From a gamma proteobacterium NOR5-3 (lineage in GTDB: Bacteria; Pseudomonadota; Gammaproteobacteria; Pseudomonadales; Halieaceae): a stretch of 64,000 nucleotides of DNA. The notes under the pieces were generated by a model, which was given only the letters and a program-made list of their open reading frames with translations, searched no databases and had not been told where the DNA came from. This document shows positions 62,294-64,000 of the stretch, piece after piece (the first letter of the stretch is position 1; every line of letters begins with the position of its first letter). The position numbers and the translations under genes were made by a program. The stretch covers positions 732,986 through 796,985 of the forward strand of contig DS999406.1 in NCBI GenBank assembly GCA_000158155.1. Direction: 5' to 3'.

Positions 62294-63604
62294 ATGCAAA
62301 AACAACAGCAGCTTGATCAACTGGTCCGATCAGTCGCCGAGTCCGGCGAGAAACTGAACGGCGCAGAGAGACGGCATTTTCTGAAGAACGGTCTGGCTCT
62401 CCTCGGTGGTGCGGGACTGGTAAGCGCGGCCTCCGGTGTCGCAGCGCAGGCCATGCCCCCGGGCATACCCTCCTGGACCAAGAGTCTTGGTTCTGCGGTT
62501 AATACTAATCCTTACGGTATGCCTTCCCCCCATGAAGCCGGCTTACAGCGGCGCACGGTGGAATGGCTGACTGCCGACAAAATTGCCTCGGTGAGTTTTA
62601 CACCCCTGGCAGATCTCAAAGGCATCATTACGCCCAGCGGCGTGGTCTTCGAGCGCTATCACGCGGGATTGCCCGACGTGGACCCCAATCAGCATCGATT
62701 GATGATTCACGGCATGGTGGATCGTCCGCTGATCTTCAGCATGGAAGATCTCATGCGCTTTCCGTCGGTGAGCATGATTCGATTTCTTGAGTGCCCGGCC
62801 AACGGCGGCATGGAGTGGCGCGCGGCACAGATGGATCGCCTGCAGTTTTCCCACGGCATGCTTTCCTGCTGTGAGTGGACTGGAGTGCTGCTGTCTACTT
62901 TGCTGCAGGAATGCGGCGTACAGAAAGGCGCCAAGTGGATTCTTGCCGAGGGCAGTGATGGCTCGCATATGAGCCGAAGTATCCCTATGGAAAAGGCCAT
63001 GGACGACGCACTCATTGTGTACGCACAAAATGGCGAAGCGTTGCGCCCGGAGCAGGGATACCCGGTACGCCTGATTAATCCCGGCTGGGAAGGCAACACC
63101 TGCGTGAAGTGGCTGCGGCGTTTGGAGATTGGCGATCAACCCTGGTATCACCGCGAAGAGACCTCCAAATACACGGACCTGCTGCCCAGCGGAAAAGCGC
63201 GGGAGTTCACCTTTGTGCAGGAAGCCAACTCCGTGCTGACCAACCCCTGTCCGGAGAAACCCCTGACCAAACCCGGCAAGCTCTGGGTGGAGGGGCTTGC
63301 CTGGTCGGGCCGCGGACGCATCAAACACGTGGATGTGTCCTTTGACGGTGGCGTGAGTTGGCGGGAAGCGCGCTTTACCAGTGTTGTTGAGCCGCGAGCC
63401 TTGACGCGTTTTGGCGTGGAATGGGACTGGAACGGCAACCCGGCACTCCTGCAAAGCCGAGCCGTCGATGAGACCGGTTATGTGCAGCCGACCTACAGTC
63501 AGCTGCGAGATGCCCGGGGCTCATCCTCGATTTATCACAAGAACGCCATTCATACCTGGAAACTCAACAGCGATGGGAGTGTGGTCAATGCCCAACTTGC
63601 ATAA
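62294..63604 (+). CDS. soxC: Sulfane/sulfite dehydrogenase molybdopterin subunit SoxC
   Basis: 436 residues from ATG 62294 (GAAGGAAG seven bases upstream; the upstream frame stays open). A twin-arginine signal is present: RRHFLKNGLALLGGAGLV. The molybdenum ligand Cys is in RFLECPANGGMEW, and the pterin site includes NPGWEGNTCVKWLR. Partner of cytochrome SoxD in the periplasmic Sox pathway for thiosulfate oxidation. Its 3' end overlaps soxD by 17 bases. Confidence 0.93.
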   Translation: MQKQQQLDQLVRSVAESGEKLNGAERRHFLKNGLALLGGAGLVSAASGVAAQAMPPGIPSWTKSLGSAVNTNPYGMPSPHEAGLQRRTVEWLTADKIASVSFTPLADLKGIITPSGVVFERYHAGLPDVDPNQHRLMIHGMVDRPLIFSMEDLMRFPSVSMIRFLECPANGGMEWRAAQMDRLQFSHGMLSCCEWTGVLLSTLLQECGVQKGAKWILAEGSDGSHMSRSIPMEKAMDDALIVYAQNGEALRPEQGYPVRLINPGWEGNTCVKWLRRLEIGDQPWYHREETSKYTDLLPSGKAREFTFVQEANSVLTNPCPEKPLTKPGKLWVEGLAWSGRGRIKHVDVSFDGGVSWREARFTSVVEPRALTRFGVEWDWNGNPALLQSRAVDETGYVQPTYSQLRDARGSSSIYHKNAIHTWKLNSDGSVVNAQLA

Positions 63605-64000
63605 CTATCTGATTACCTTCGCTTTGGGTGCCAGCATCCTAGCCTCACCCATGGTATTGGCTGCACAGGAAGGCCGCTTCGGTTACGGCAGCCCCGCCAG
63701 CGCAGAACAAATTGCCGGCTGGGATATTGATGTGCGTCCCGACGGACAAGGTTTGCCGCCTGGCGAAGGTTCCGTCGAGGATGGCGAGGAACTTTACGAG
63801 GAAAAATGTGCGCTTTGTCACGGCTCCTTTGGCGAAAGCGTCAGCGGTTACCCGGCGCTTGCCGGTGGTGGCGGCAGCCTGACCGACCCGCGCCCTAAAA
63901 AGACCGTGGGCAGTTATTGGCGCTATACGAGTACGCTTTGGGATTACATCCATCGTGCCATGCCATTCACCCAGCCAGAGTCTCTGAGCGACGATGAGGT
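63588..64000 (+). CDS. soxD: Sox cytochrome c subunit SoxD, truncated by window edge
   Basis: Start of the SoxD-type c-cytochrome, about 137 codons within the window. A signal peptide (LITFALGASILASPMVLAAQ) is followed by the mature region RFGYGSPASAEQIAGWDIDV, and the heme-binding motif is CALCH. AMPFTQPESLSDDE resembles the region near the second heme of diheme SoxD. The ATG at 63588 lies inside the soxC end. It should accept electrons from SoxC. Confidence 0.85.
   Translation, partial: MPNLHNYLITFALGASILASPMVLAAQEGRFGYGSPASAEQIAGWDIDVRPDGQGLPPGEGSVEDGEELYEEKCALCHGSFGESVSGYPALAGGGGSLTDPRPKKTVGSYWRYTSTLWDYIHRAMPFTQPESLSDDE

Overview
The window reads as chromosomal DNA of a marine-type gammaproteobacterium. 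Gene content (gltBD, hemE, MiaE, EpmB, ComF, a DUF3094 protein, a PA3496-like protein, FadL porin, SoxCD with YeeE/YedE proteins, SulP plus carbonic anhydrase) fits the Halieaceae (OM60/NOR5) type of heterotroph. That placement is inference from content only. No rRNA is present; the single RNA gene seen is a tRNA-Pro(CGG).

Layout. 1-5887: end of gltB, then gltD and hemE. 5888-8493: a REP-like inverted repeat, cysE, a TrmB-like methyltransferase and a hexapeptide acyltransferase broken by four one-base losses in short base runs. 8490-12817: a tightly overlapping leftward operon comF-modA-modB-modC-srkA. 13140-15262: an acyl-CoA dehydrogenase and a small membrane protein. 15306-15382: tRNA-Pro, whose 3' end is repeated at 33634-33647. 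15369-33647: an integrated genomic island of about 18.3 kb. 33883-41650: ordinary metabolic genes (cupin, medium-chain reductase, glycosyltransferase, miaE, a Tat-exported FAD oxidoreductase, crotonase, SMP-30, PepSY-type membrane protein). 41736-45230: an OxyR-like regulator divergent from a SulP transporter and a beta-carbonic anhydrase. 45429-52969: TPR-methyltransferase, outer-membrane barrel, epmB and a divergent puuB/puuA pair. 53387-57585: shikimate kinase, GcvT-like protein, HNH nuclease, CPA1 antiporter. 57680-64000: a sulfur block with two YeeE/YedE (PmpAB-like) proteins, an MBL-fold protein, FadL, a BigR/SqrR-like ArsR regulator, SoxC and the start of SoxD.

The island is the most interesting part. 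Its left half is a P4-satellite-like core: tyrosine integrase, AlpA, a winged-helix protein and a DUF5906-type primase-helicase, followed by repeated TTGGACA-type motifs and a GC-rich hairpin that could be its replication origin, then a RadC-like gene coupled to a 38-residue leader ORF. Its right half is a leftward four-gene set: an SNF2/HepA-type helicase, a Fic protein, a type III-like adenine methyltransferase and a type III-like helicase-nuclease. Divergent from the helicase is a small protein with an archaemetzincin-like zinc motif. I read this as a defence locus built on type III restriction-modification, but this helicase-Fic-Mod-Res(-metzincin) arrangement is not one I can give an established name.

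Two regulatory circuits are visible. An OxyR-like protein has lost the peroxide-sensing Cys (Q at the position of Cys199) yet sits beside a perfect ATAG-N7-CTAT box facing the bicarbonate/sulfate transporter and carbonic anhydrase. An ArsR protein with two cysteines 66 residues apart, the BigR/SqrR spacing, sits among sulfur genes whose control regions share AT-rich AATATTAAG-like sites.

Sequence quality matters here. The first 50 bases (gltB) and the acyltransferase at 7754-8493 carry several one-base losses in short G, C or A runs. This pattern looks more like sequencing error than gene decay.
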